Shown piece after piece: positions 18,915-26,282 of a stretch of DNA of 64,000 nt. The position numbers were made by a program, and so were the translations under genes. Under the pieces are notes generated by a model. It had not been told where the DNA came from. It saw only the letters and a list, made by a program, of their open reading frames with translations, and searched no databases. The stretch comes from Streptomyces sp. NBC_00457 (GTDB lineage: Bacteria; Actinomycetota; Actinomycetes; Streptomycetales; Streptomycetaceae), in the NCBI RefSeq assembly GCF_036014015.1, contig NZ_CP107905.1, positions 3,782,001 through 3,846,000 of the forward strand. The letters are read 5' to 3'. Within the stretch, counting starts at the first letter, position 1, and each line of letters starts with the position of its first letter.

Positions 18915-20060
18915 TCAGAGGTGGTCGGGTGCGTCGATACCGAGCAGGGACAGGCCGCCGGCCAGCACCGCCCCGGCGGCTTCGGCGAGCGCGAGCCGGG
19001 CACGGTGGGCGGCCGAGGGTTTCTCCTCGCCGATCGGCAGCACGGTGGGCACAAGAGCGAGGACGGCATCGGCGACGGTGACGAGGTGCCGGGCGAGACG
19101 GTCGGGGGCGCGGTCCTCGGCGGCTGCGGCGAGGATGCGGGGGTGGTCCGCGAGCGCGTGGAGGAGGCGGGTGGTGTCGGATGGGGCTTGGGACGGGACT
19201 TGGGACAGGCCGGCACCGGGGGTCGGCCCGGGTTCGGCGCTGAATCCGAGGTCGGCGGCGTTGCGCTGGGACAGGCCGGCGCCCGAGGTCGGGCCGGCTT
19301 CGGCGCTGAATCCGAGGTCGGCGGCGTTGCGGCCGAGCGCCCGGGTGCGGGCGTGCGCATAACGGACGCGGAAGAGGGGGTTGCCCTCACGCTGGACCAG
19401 ATGCTCGTCGGTGATGCGGGGCCGGTCGTGGGCGGCGGGGTACAGCAGCGCCCAGCGGGCGGCGTCGGGGCCGAGGGGGAGGGGGTCGGCGGGGGCGGGG
19501 ATGGGGCGCACCCAGTAGGCCGGTGACCCGGGGCTGCCCACGCCGTCGACGCGTACGCCGAGGACGTCGGTCCACTCGGGCTCGGGGCAGGCCTCGCAGC
19601 TGGTGCGGACGACGGCACCCTGCGAACGGAGGATGCGGGCGGTGGCGTCCATGACGACGACGGCGCGGACCTCGTGCGGGGCGTGCAGCGGCAGGAGTGG
19701 CTGATGGTCGGGCCCCTCGGCGTGGCCGTACCGCCGCCCGCGCCGCAGGATCTCCTCGACTAGGGCCACGGGCGCGGCACCGCGCAGGCTGATGTTGAGA
19801 AACCCGGGCCGGGTGACGACGACATCGGAGACGGCGGCCGTATCGAGCAGGTACGGCCGAAGGATCTCGGCGACCCGCAGCGGCGGCTGCCCGGCCGGGC
19901 GGGCGAGCTGAAGGGCGATATTGGTGGCGTAGTCCCCACAGCCACCGGCCCCGGGAGCCGTCACGACAGCCCGCTCCGGCACGGTCACGCTCAGTTCCCC
20001 ATCGTCGACAGCACGACGCACTGCGCGCAGCACGGTGCGGGAGAGCTCGACGGGGGTCAC
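18915..20060 (-). CDS. nrtL: ArgRS-related anticodon-binding (DALR domain) protein NrtL
   Basis: A 381-residue relative of arginyl-tRNA synthetase that lacks the class I catalytic signatures HIGH and KMSKS, so it should not aminoacylate. It keeps an ArgRS-like N-terminal additional domain (GCGDYATNIALQLARPAGQP), the QREGNPLFRVRYAHAR segment and the all-helical DALR anticodon-binding domain at the C-terminus. The start is GTG at 20060, where family similarity begins. Just before the DALR domain it carries an in-frame duplication of 22 residues (RNAADLGFSAE... twice). In Streptomyces it accompanies lysA; its job is unknown and could be tRNA-Arg binding or regulation. Confidence 0.88.
   Translation of the reverse strand: MTPVELSRTVLRAVRRAVDDGELSVTVPERAVVTAPGAGGCGDYATNIALQLARPAGQPPLRVAEILRPYLLDTAAVSDVVVTRPGFLNISLRGAAPVALVEEILRRGRRYGHAEGPDHQPLLPLHAPHEVRAVVVMDATARILRSQGAVVRTSCEACPEPEWTDVLGVRVDGVGSPGSPAYWVRPIPAPADPLPLGPDAARWALLYPAAHDRPRITDEHLVQREGNPLFRVRYAHARTRALGRNAADLGFSAEAGPTSGAGLSQRNAADLGFSAEPGPTPGAGLSQVPSQAPSDTTRLLHALADHPRILAAAAEDRAPDRLARHLVTVADAVLALVPTVLPIGEEKPSAAHRARLALAEAAGAVLAGGLSLLGIDAPDHL
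19201..19331. repeat. 66-bp in-frame tandem duplication inside nrtL
   Basis: Bases 19201-19266 are followed by a near-identical copy at 19267-19331. The frame is kept, giving two copies of RNAADLGFSAExGPTxGAGLSQ in the linker before the anticodon-binding domain. The few differences show that it is not a fresh assembly artefact. Confidence 0.9.
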
Positions 20061-20204
20061 GGGACAAGCGTATGGGAGGAGGGGGGTGGGTAGGCGAGGC
20101 GGTTTAGGGGAGGGTCCCGAGATGTGGACGGGGGTGAGATGGAAGCGGGACGGAGTGGGCCGGCGTTGGGACGGAGCCGAGAGCCACACCTGCCGCCCCT
20201 TCGA

Positions 20205-20672
20205 TCAGCCGCCGGCCCGCCCGGCCCGCTCGGTCTCCCCCATACCGAGGACGTTCCCGAACAGGGGCCCGTCCTCCCCCTGCGCTCGCCCGCTCCGCTT
20301 CCGCTCGATCAACTGATGTACGAGCGCTACGAGTTCGGCGGGTTCGAAGGGTTTGGCGAGGAACGCGTCGACGCCGATGTCGAGGCCGCCGTCGACCTCG
20401 TACTGTGTACAGGCGCTGACAATGGCCAGCGGCAGATCACGGGTCCGCGGATCGGCCCGCAGCCGTGCGGCGGTCCGCAGCCCGTCGAGTCGCGGCATGA
20501 CGACGTCCAGGGTGACCACATCGGGCCGCACCTGATGAATGACATCCAGACACTCGGCACCGTCGGCCGCGGTCACGACCTCGAGGCCCTCCAGCTCGAG
20601 ATTGACCCTGATCAGCTGCCGGATGACCTTGTTGTCGTCGACAACAAGCACCCGGCCCGACGCGCCTGGCAC
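20205..20672 (-). CDS. single-domain (CheY-like) response regulator
   Basis: 155 residues made of one receiver domain plus a short Arg-rich tail. It has the acidic pair in VLVVDDNKVIRQL, phosphoacceptor D56 in VVTLDVVMPRLDG, Thr/Ser in AIVSACT and Lys in AFLAKPFEPAEL. No output domain or partner kinase is nearby, so it probably acts by protein contact. The start is GTG at 20672 (VPGASGRVLVV), as no better codon precedes the fold; no ribosome site is visible, so it may be leaderless. It sits between nrtL and tRNA-Arg. Confidence 0.87.
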   Translation of the reverse strand: MPGASGRVLVVDDNKVIRQLIRVNLELEGLEVVTAADGAECLDVIHQVRPDVVTLDVVMPRLDGLRTAARLRADPRTRDLPLAIVSACTQYEVDGGLDIGVDAFLAKPFEPAELVALVHQLIERKRSGRAQGEDGPLFGNVLGMGETERAGRAGG

Positions 20673-20823
20673 AACTCGAGAGTAGGTCGGGACCGGCCAC
20701 CGCGTCCGGGTTTTCCCCACTTCCACCCCCTGCGGGCGACGCTCTCCCCCCACGAAAACCGTTCATGAACACCCCGAAGGAGCTGGTAGGGTTCTACCCG
20801 TCGCCGCGCAACGCGCCCGACAC

Positions 20824-20895
20824 GCCCCCGTAGCTCAGGGGATAGAGCAACGGCCTCCGGAGCCGTGTGCGCAGGTTCGAATCCTGCCGGGGGCA
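20824..20895 (+). tRNA. tRNA-Arg(CCG)
   Basis: A complete cloverleaf. The acceptor stem GCCCCCG pairs with CGGGGGC; there is a D-loop AGGGGATAG, an anticodon stem ACGGC/GCCGT with loop CTCCGGA (anticodon CCG), and a T-arm with GGTTCGAATCC. The discriminator base is A at 20895 and CCA is not encoded. A terminator hairpin follows. The sequence to its right is rich in remnants, which fits use of this tRNA as an integration site. Confidence 0.96.
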
Positions 20896-20913
20896 CCTTG
20901 GATTTGGTGCCCA

Positions 20914-20953
20914 AAGACCCCGCCATCAGCGCGCTAGCTGAGTGCGGGGTCTT
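20914..20953 (+). terminator. terminator of tRNA-Arg
   Basis: AAGACCCCGC and GCGGGGTCTT form a perfect 10-bp stem around a 20-base loop, 18 bases after the tRNA. Confidence 0.8.
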
Positions 20954-21094
20954 CGCGTGTCTGCGGGCGGATGCAGTCCTGAGCGGCCCTATGTCGGGAA
21001 CGGCGAAGGCCCTCGGACGGATCCAAGGGCCTGAAGCTTAGTGAGGCTCACACCTACCCACACGCGCCGTCGATGCACTTCGCATAGCGGCTAG

Positions 21095-21265
21095 CGGCTC
21101 AGCAGGACCTCAACGCTGTTGCCCGCTCCTTCGGCCACCTCGGTCGCGTCGACACCGCAGTTGAGCCAGGTCGCCGTCCACCTGACCGGCGAAGACCGCC
21201 GGATCACGCTCAACGTCGGACTCACCGCCAACGCGGCCGTGACTGTCTGGCTGGTCCCAGCGTGA
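21095..21265 (+). pseudogene. C-terminal remnant of an unidentified protein
   Basis: After an in-frame TAG, the plus strand is open for 56 codons. It encodes QLSQVAVHLTGEDRRITLNV followed by GLTANAAVTVWLVPA and TGA, with no usable start or ribosome site. It reads like the end of a beta-rich domain. It lies between tRNA-Arg and the QueD gene, a likely scar of an integrated element. The rest of 20954-21299 shows nothing recognisable. Confidence 0.4.
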
Positions 21266-21299
21266 ACAGGGCTCCCTGTCGGCGGACGTGGGTCGAGCT

Positions 21300-21662
21300 C
21301 TACGGCCGGTAGTCGGCCCAGGTCTTGGGTGTCTCCGAGACCTTTACGGCGCTGAGTTCAGGCAGGTCGTCGCGCCAGGTGTCGTAGATCCACTTGGCGA
21401 GGTTCTCGGCTGTCGGGGGGATGCCCCCCATCGCTTCATTGAGGTGCCGGTGGTCGAGCGTCGTGTCGACCCATTTTTTGAAGGCGTCCAGGTCCCGGTA
21501 GTCGCGGACGAAGCCGGGCGGGGCAAGGGCGTGGTCGTCTGCCGAGAGTTCGAGCACGACCACGTAGTTGTGGCCGTGCAGGCGGGCGCAGGGGTGCCAG
21601 GAGGGGAGCGTGTCCAGGACATGGCTGGCAGAGAAGTGGAACTCCTTGCTTATGGTGAACAT
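21300..21662 (-). CDS. queD: 6-carboxytetrahydropterin synthase QueD / PTPS family
   Basis: A 120-residue T-fold enzyme acting on dihydroneopterin triphosphate, the entry step to 7-deazaguanines such as queuosine. The zinc ligands are H14 in HFSASH and H29 and H31 in LHGHNY. The catalytic Cys is C25 in the CxxxHGH arrangement typical of bacterial QueD. DHRHLNE and PTAENLAKWIYD complete the signature. No queC, queE or queF lies beside it, so it may feed a remote 7-deazapurine or other pterin pathway. It is the first intact gene right of the tRNA-Arg scar. Confidence 0.92.
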   Translation of the reverse strand: MFTISKEFHFSASHVLDTLPSWHPCARLHGHNYVVVLELSADDHALAPPGFVRDYRDLDAFKKWVDTTLDHRHLNEAMGGIPPTAENLAKWIYDTWRDDLPELSAVKVSETPKTWADYRP

Positions 21663-21730
21663 GCCGATCCCGTCTCCTCCGCTCCCCCCTTGGGACCCTG
21701 GGACCCCTGCCGGTCTCGCACTGTAGTCGG

Positions 21731-24454
21731 TCAGCCTGCCCCGGCCTCTCCCTCGTCGAGGCCGCTGTCGTGCAGCAGGGCCCGGTTCAGAGGCACGTCG
21801 GTCAGGAACCGCGCCCGCAGGACCGGGTCATCGATGCTGTCCGCCTTGCGCAGCACCTCGGCACGGGCTCTGCCCAGCAGGTCGCGGACCTCGCTCCCGC
21901 TGTCCTCGGCCAGCAGAGCGCGGGCCGCGTGATACAGAACCTCTTCCGTACGCAGGGCCGGCATGTCCCCGTGCTCGGCGAGCCGGGCGAGCGCGTGGCG
22001 GCCGTCGCGGGCGGCCGGATCCGTCTCGCCGTCCTGCAGATGGATCCGGCTGCGCAGCACATATCCGGCGATCTCGCTGCGCACCATGCCACTGTCGCGG
22101 GTGTCGACGAGCGTGTCCTCACACAGCCGCCGAGCCAGGCTCCTGTCGTGGCCAGTGGCGAGGAGGACCTCGACGTACAGGTTGCGCACGATCGGTACCA
22201 GGTTGACCAGCCAGGTGCGCTGGGTCTCCAGCCAGGCGTTCCGTGCGCGCTCGACCGCTTCGCCGTGGCGAGCGGCATCATGGGTGAGCAGCGTGGCGAG
22301 GAGGGCGTTGTTGTATGCGTGCCAGCCACTGTCGCCACCGCGCTCCTCCTCGAAATCCAGAGCCTCACGCAGCACCGTGCCCGCTTCCTCCCACGAGCCG
22401 GTGGACAGGTGGAGCTGGGCGAGATAGTTCAGCGCTATGGGCAGCTCGGCGCGGAGAGTCTCACCTCTCAGCCGCTCGGTGCAGCGCAGCAGCCGCTGCC
22501 GGGCTTCGCCGAGCCGACCCGCGTCGAAGAGGTTGACCCCGATCTGCATCTCGTTGAGATTGCGGGCGTGCTGCAGTACGGGGTTCTCCGCCTCGCCGAG
22601 GCGCGGGTCCGAGGCGTACAGCCGCTCGGCGTCCAGGAGCACCCGCAGACCTGCGCGCAGATCGCGTTTGGGCAGCTGGCGTCCGTATTCGACCATCGCC
22701 ACGAAGAGCGCCTGACGGCCTGCCTCGCCACACTCCCGGGCGCGTTCGACTGCCTCTTCGAGCTTGGCGAGGGAGGGCCGGACACCGTGGACGGCCAGCA
22801 GTGTCTTGCCGCGCAACAGGGTGGTGCGGGCGATGAGCAGCTGGTCCCCGAGGCGGTGTGCCGCCTGCTCCGCCTCGGCGGCCAAGGCGTCGATTCCCAT
22901 GCTCTCCCGCTCGCCCTCGCCTCCCTTCCAGCGCACCTCAGTGATGCTGAGCAACAGCTCGATCGCCTCCACCAGACGGCGATCGCGCTCCGGACGTCCG
23001 GCGGGCATCAGCCGGGCGGACTCGATCGCCGTCCGGCAGTGTTGTTCGGCCTGGGCGAAGGAGAGATCCTCGACCGCCACGGAACGGGCCAGGCCGTAGT
23101 GGGCGGCGGCCGTCTGTGCGGCATACGCGGGCCCGGCCTGCAGGAAGTGATCGGCGATCAGCACGCGCAACTCGAGCGGAGCGGCGCCCCCGTCGACTCC
23201 TGGCAGGCGTGGCAGTGCTTCGGCGATGTCCGCATGCCGTTGCCGGCGGGCGCCTTCCGACTGTTCGCCGCGGATACCCCTTTGCAGGACCCGGTGCTCG
23301 AAGTCGTACCAGTCGGTCTCCAGACCGGCTGCCCAGTCGGGGACCTCGTCCCGATGCCGGCAGCGGATCAGGCCGTGTTCGCGCTCTATACGGTGCAGCA
23401 GGTCCTGGACCTGGATCCGTGGCGAGCCGGACACCTCGGCGAGTGTGTGTGCGAAGAAGAACTCGCCCATGGTGGCGCCGGTGACCAGGAGTTCGCACGC
23501 AGCCGGGTCCAGCTGCCGGAAACGGTCCAGCACGGCTGCGGGAAGGCTCCCCGGCAGTGGCACCCGGACACCGTCTTCGGGTCGCCACAGCCTCAGGCAC
23601 TGCTCGACGAAGATCGGATGGCCGCCCGTCGCCCCGGTCAACCGGACGGAGAAGTCCTCGGGAGCAGGGTGGCTCTGAAGCCTGGCATCGACCAGTTCCC
23701 TGACAGCCCAGGCAGGCAGCGGCGGCAGCGTGTGGCGGGACACGAGCTCCGTGTGATCCCTCTGCCAGGCGTCCAGTAGCTGGTCCACAGCCCTGCCGTT
23801 CCCCTCGGCTGCGGCATACAAGCTGAGACCGAGAACAAGACCGAGCGGTTCACCCCCGATCCTGGGCAGCAACAGGTGCAGGAACTCCAGGGTCGACACA
23901 TCGCACAGCTGGATGTCGTCCACCATCAGGAGCAAGGGCCGATCCGCGCGCGCCTGTTGCAGCAGCACGTCGATCAGCTGCCGGGTCACGGTGCTCTGCA
24001 CGGGCAGGAGACTGTCGCCCGGGATGGACCCGGTGGCTACGGTGGCCTCGGCGAACACCCGGCCTGCCGCGACCACCGCGCCGAGCCCCGGAACCGCGGC
24101 GGACAGCAGGTCGGGGGCGGCCGTCAGCGCACCGCGGGCCGCCGTGCGCCGGAGGCCGGCCAGCCGTCTGCGGCCCTGTGCGGGACGGTCCAGTGCGTGC
24201 AGAGCGTCCAGGACGGGTCCGTACGGCCGCCGCGAACCGATGCCGGGCGCGGCCCGCACGAGTACCACCCGGCAGGGCTGCTCCTGGGAAACGGCGGAGG
24301 TGCCCAGGCGGCGGGCGAACTCGCCCAACAGGGACGATTTACCCATCCCCGAGTCGCCCTCGACGAACAGCACACTCGAGCGTCCTTCTGCCAGGGCGGT
24401 CGCCGCGCTCTCGAGCCTGGCCAGGCTCTCCTCCCGGTCGACGAACACCGTCAC
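21731..24454 (-). CDS. STAND-type AAA+ ATPase with helical/TPR-like repeats, no DNA-binding domain
   Basis: 907 residues. The N-terminal nucleotide-binding domain has Walker A in GDSGMGKSS (33-41) and Walker B in RPLLLMVDDIQL (172-182), followed by the winged-helix arm typical of LuxR-family LAL regulators. From about residue 420 the protein is all-helical with TPR-like periodicity. It ends LNRALLHDSGLDEGEAGAG, without the C-terminal LuxR helix-turn-helix of LAL proteins and without an N-terminal cyclase or kinase domain. A signalling or scaffold ATPase is likely, but the effector is missing. The start is GTG at 24454. It diverges from the flavin-family gene at 24647, so a shared promoter region is possible. 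Confidence 0.82.
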   Translation of the reverse strand: MTVFVDREESLARLESAATALAEGRSSVLFVEGDSGMGKSSLLGEFARRLGTSAVSQEQPCRVVLVRAAPGIGSRRPYGPVLDALHALDRPAQGRRRLAGLRRTAARGALTAAPDLLSAAVPGLGAVVAAGRVFAEATVATGSIPGDSLLPVQSTVTRQLIDVLLQQARADRPLLLMVDDIQLCDVSTLEFLHLLLPRIGGEPLGLVLGLSLYAAAEGNGRAVDQLLDAWQRDHTELVSRHTLPPLPAWAVRELVDARLQSHPAPEDFSVRLTGATGGHPIFVEQCLRLWRPEDGVRVPLPGSLPAAVLDRFRQLDPAACELLVTGATMGEFFFAHTLAEVSGSPRIQVQDLLHRIEREHGLIRCRHRDEVPDWAAGLETDWYDFEHRVLQRGIRGEQSEGARRQRHADIAEALPRLPGVDGGAAPLELRVLIADHFLQAGPAYAAQTAAAHYGLARSVAVEDLSFAQAEQHCRTAIESARLMPAGRPERDRRLVEAIELLLSITEVRWKGGEGERESMGIDALAAEAEQAAHRLGDQLLIARTTLLRGKTLLAVHGVRPSLAKLEEAVERARECGEAGRQALFVAMVEYGRQLPKRDLRAGLRVLLDAERLYASDPRLGEAENPVLQHARNLNEMQIGVNLFDAGRLGEARQRLLRCTERLRGETLRAELPIALNYLAQLHLSTGSWEEAGTVLREALDFEEERGGDSGWHAYNNALLATLLTHDAARHGEAVERARNAWLETQRTWLVNLVPIVRNLYVEVLLATGHDRSLARRLCEDTLVDTRDSGMVRSEIAGYVLRSRIHLQDGETDPAARDGRHALARLAEHGDMPALRTEEVLYHAARALLAEDSGSEVRDLLGRARAEVLRKADSIDDPVLRARFLTDVPLNRALLHDSGLDEGEAGAG

Positions 24455-24646
24455 CCCGCGCCCCCGTTCATCTCACCCGCCACCTGCGCCTCGGCACCAA
24501 CTGCCTGCACCCTACGGCCCTTTGTCGGTGTGCCAGATGAGTGATCCCCAACTGGCCGAAACGGTACGCCCCGACGGACACCCGCCGTCGGGCCTAGGAC
24601 CTGCGCCCCATGTGCACCGTGACCGCGCTGGCTAAGGTCGGCGCTC

Positions 24647-25120
24647 ATGGAACCTGCGGAGATCATTCGTCGCGATGCGGTAGAGCGCAGGCGCGACGTG
24701 CTGGAACGGCTTGGCGCGGAGCGCGACATGTGGGTGTCGACGGCCCATCCTGATCATGGTCCGCACCAGGTGCCGCTGTGGTTCCTGTGGGACGGGGAGG
24801 CGGTGTGGATGTGTACCGGTGCGGGGTCGGCCACGGCGCGCAATGTGCGCGAGGAGCCGCGTGTACGGCTGGCGCTGCCGGACAGCTTCGATGTGGTGCT
24901 GCTGCAAGGGGAGGCGGAGTGCCATCCCGCGCGGGATGTGCCGAAGGATGCCGCGGATGCGTTCGCGGGCAAGTTCGGCTGGGATCCGCGTAGGGAAGAG
25001 GCGCCCTTTGTGTACCTGCGCGTGGCGCCGCGGACGATGCGCGCCTGGCGGGGAGAACCGGAGCTGCGGGGCAGGGTCGTCATGCGGGACGGGGTGTGGC
25101 TGGCGGCAGCGCAGGCGTAG
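24647..25120 (+). CDS. pyridoxamine 5'-phosphate oxidase-fold flavin/F420-dependent protein
   Basis: A 157-residue split-barrel protein. The first strand pair, MWVSTAHPDHGPHQVPLWF, and the WMCTGAGSATARNVREEPRV segment are typical of the F420- or FMN-binding PNPOx-like superfamily common in actinobacteria. The substrate cannot be inferred. It starts at ATG 24647, 192 bp from the divergent STAND ATPase gene, and is followed by an acetyltransferase on the same strand after 67 bp. Confidence 0.78.
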   Translation: MEPAEIIRRDAVERRRDVLERLGAERDMWVSTAHPDHGPHQVPLWFLWDGEAVWMCTGAGSATARNVREEPRVRLALPDSFDVVLLQGEAECHPARDVPKDAADAFAGKFGWDPRREEAPFVYLRVAPRTMRAWRGEPELRGRVVMRDGVWLAAAQA

Positions 25121-25187
25121 TTCGAAGGTCGGGACGGCTGCAGCCGGACGGTAATGCGGTGGCAGTGGTTCGGGGCCTGCTGCTTGG

Positions 25188-26039
25188 ATGCTTGGCGTGA
25201 CGTCTGTGGATCTTGATGGTGCTCGTGAACTGCTGGACCGGCTTGAGCGGTACTACGACGCGGTGCCTCGCTCCGGCGCTCGGGTCGAGGACTTGGGGCC
25301 GCTGCGGTTGTTCATCCGGGAGGGGCAGGGCTGGCCCTTCTACGCACGTCCGGCGCTGGGGTGGTCCGGGCCGGTGAGTGCGGCGGATGTGACCCGGGTG
25401 CGCTCTCGGCAGCGGGAGTTGGGCATTCCGGAGAGTTTCGAGTGGGTTGCCGAGACCACGCCTGGGCTGCGGGACGCGGCTGAGCGGACAGGGCTTGTGG
25501 TGCACGAACACCCCTTGATGGTGCTCGGCTCTGATGTGCCGACCCCTGTGGTGCCGGATGTGGCCGACAGCGTGGTGGTGCGGACTGTGGGACCGGGCGA
25601 TCCCGTGCTGCCGAGCGCGCTGGCTGTCCCTCACCTGGCCTTCGGCGATCCCGGAACCGGTGTCGGTGCGGCGGGCGTGGCGGAGTTGAGAGAGGCGGTG
25701 CGGAGCCGCGCCGAGGACGGGACGGTGGAACGTGCGGCGGCACGCATCCTGGCCGGCCTGACGTGCGTTGCTGCCGCGGTGGACGACGGAATGGCGCTGT
25801 GCGCCGGGCAGCACCAGCCAGTGGGAGCGGTCAGTGAGATCGTCGGGGTGGGGACCCTGCCGACCGCGCGCCGCCGGGGTCTTGCGCTCGCGGTCACCGC
25901 GGCGCTGATAGCCGACGCACGTTCACGCGGCGTCGAGACCGTCTTCCTGTCCGCGGGCGACGACGACGTCGCCCGGATCTACGCCCGCCTCGGCTTCCGC
26001 CGCGTAGCCACCGCACTGATCGCCGAGCCCGTCGAGTAG
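25188..26039 (+). CDS. GNAT family N-acetyltransferase
   Basis: A 283-residue protein with a diverged N-terminal half and a C-terminal GNAT domain. The acetyl-CoA pyrophosphate loop is GVGTLPTARRRGLALAVTAAL at about 221-241. AGDDDVARIYARLGFRRVAT is the usual C-terminal helix. The acceptor substrate is unknown. The nearest in-frame start is ATG 25188; a GTG three codons on is an alternative. Nothing couples it strongly to its neighbours. Confidence 0.8.
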   Translation: MLGVTSVDLDGARELLDRLERYYDAVPRSGARVEDLGPLRLFIREGQGWPFYARPALGWSGPVSAADVTRVRSRQRELGIPESFEWVAETTPGLRDAAERTGLVVHEHPLMVLGSDVPTPVVPDVADSVVVRTVGPGDPVLPSALAVPHLAFGDPGTGVGAAGVAELREAVRSRAEDGTVERAAARILAGLTCVAAAVDDGMALCAGQHQPVGAVSEIVGVGTLPTARRRGLALAVTAALIADARSRGVETVFLSAGDDDVARIYARLGFRRVATALIAEPVE

Positions 26040-26064
26040 CGAGATGCCGGCCGGCGTCGCTGTG

Positions 26065-26172
26065 ACACGAGGAGATGGCGGCGGGGATTTGCAGCCCGCT
26101 GCACCCGGAGAGCAGGGCGCTCGCCTCGACCAGCGCGGCTGCGACGGTGGTGCGTCTGGGGTGGCCCCGCAT
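26065..26172 (-). pseudogene. 5' fragment of a lipoprotein gene
   Basis: A strong AAGGAGGAG ribosome site precedes ATG 26172. The frame reads MRGHPRRTTVAAALVEASAL then LSGCSG, a complete lipoprotein signal with lipobox Cys. After about 35 residues it runs antisense into the acetyltransferase gene and becomes an Arg/Gly-rich non-protein. It is best explained as a gene truncated by rearrangement. Confidence 0.55.
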
Positions 26173-26190
26173 GGGGCTCCTCCTTCTGTC

Positions 26191-26220
26191 GAGCACGTCT
26201 GAACACGTCTGAACACGTCG
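26191..26220. repeat. three tandem 10-bp repeats
   Basis: GAGCACGTCT, GAACACGTCT and GAACACGTCG stand in direct succession just upstream of the truncated lipoprotein start. Helical-turn spacing makes a regulator-binding array possible. Confidence 0.6.
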
Positions 26221-26228
26221 GTGCCGCA

Positions 26229-26272
26229 TACGACGGACCGGGTCGCTGCCGGGCGGGCGCCGGTCCGTCGTA
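26229..26272 (-). terminator. hairpin terminator after the surface-protein gene
   Basis: TACGACGGACCGG pairs perfectly with its complement at 26260-26272 around an 18-base GC-rich loop, 11 bases past the stop codon of the leftward gene. Confidence 0.75.
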
Positions 26273-26282
26273 CGCGGAGCTT

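Noticed and set aside
17510..19618. A 702-codon open frame extending lysA upstream
   Set aside because: The extra N-terminal part is Pro/Ala/Ser-rich, overlaps nrtL in another frame, and the true DapDC N-terminus with its ATG is at 18901.
21300..21662. A queuosine biosynthesis cluster around queD
   Set aside because: No queC, queE, queF or tgt lies in the flanks.
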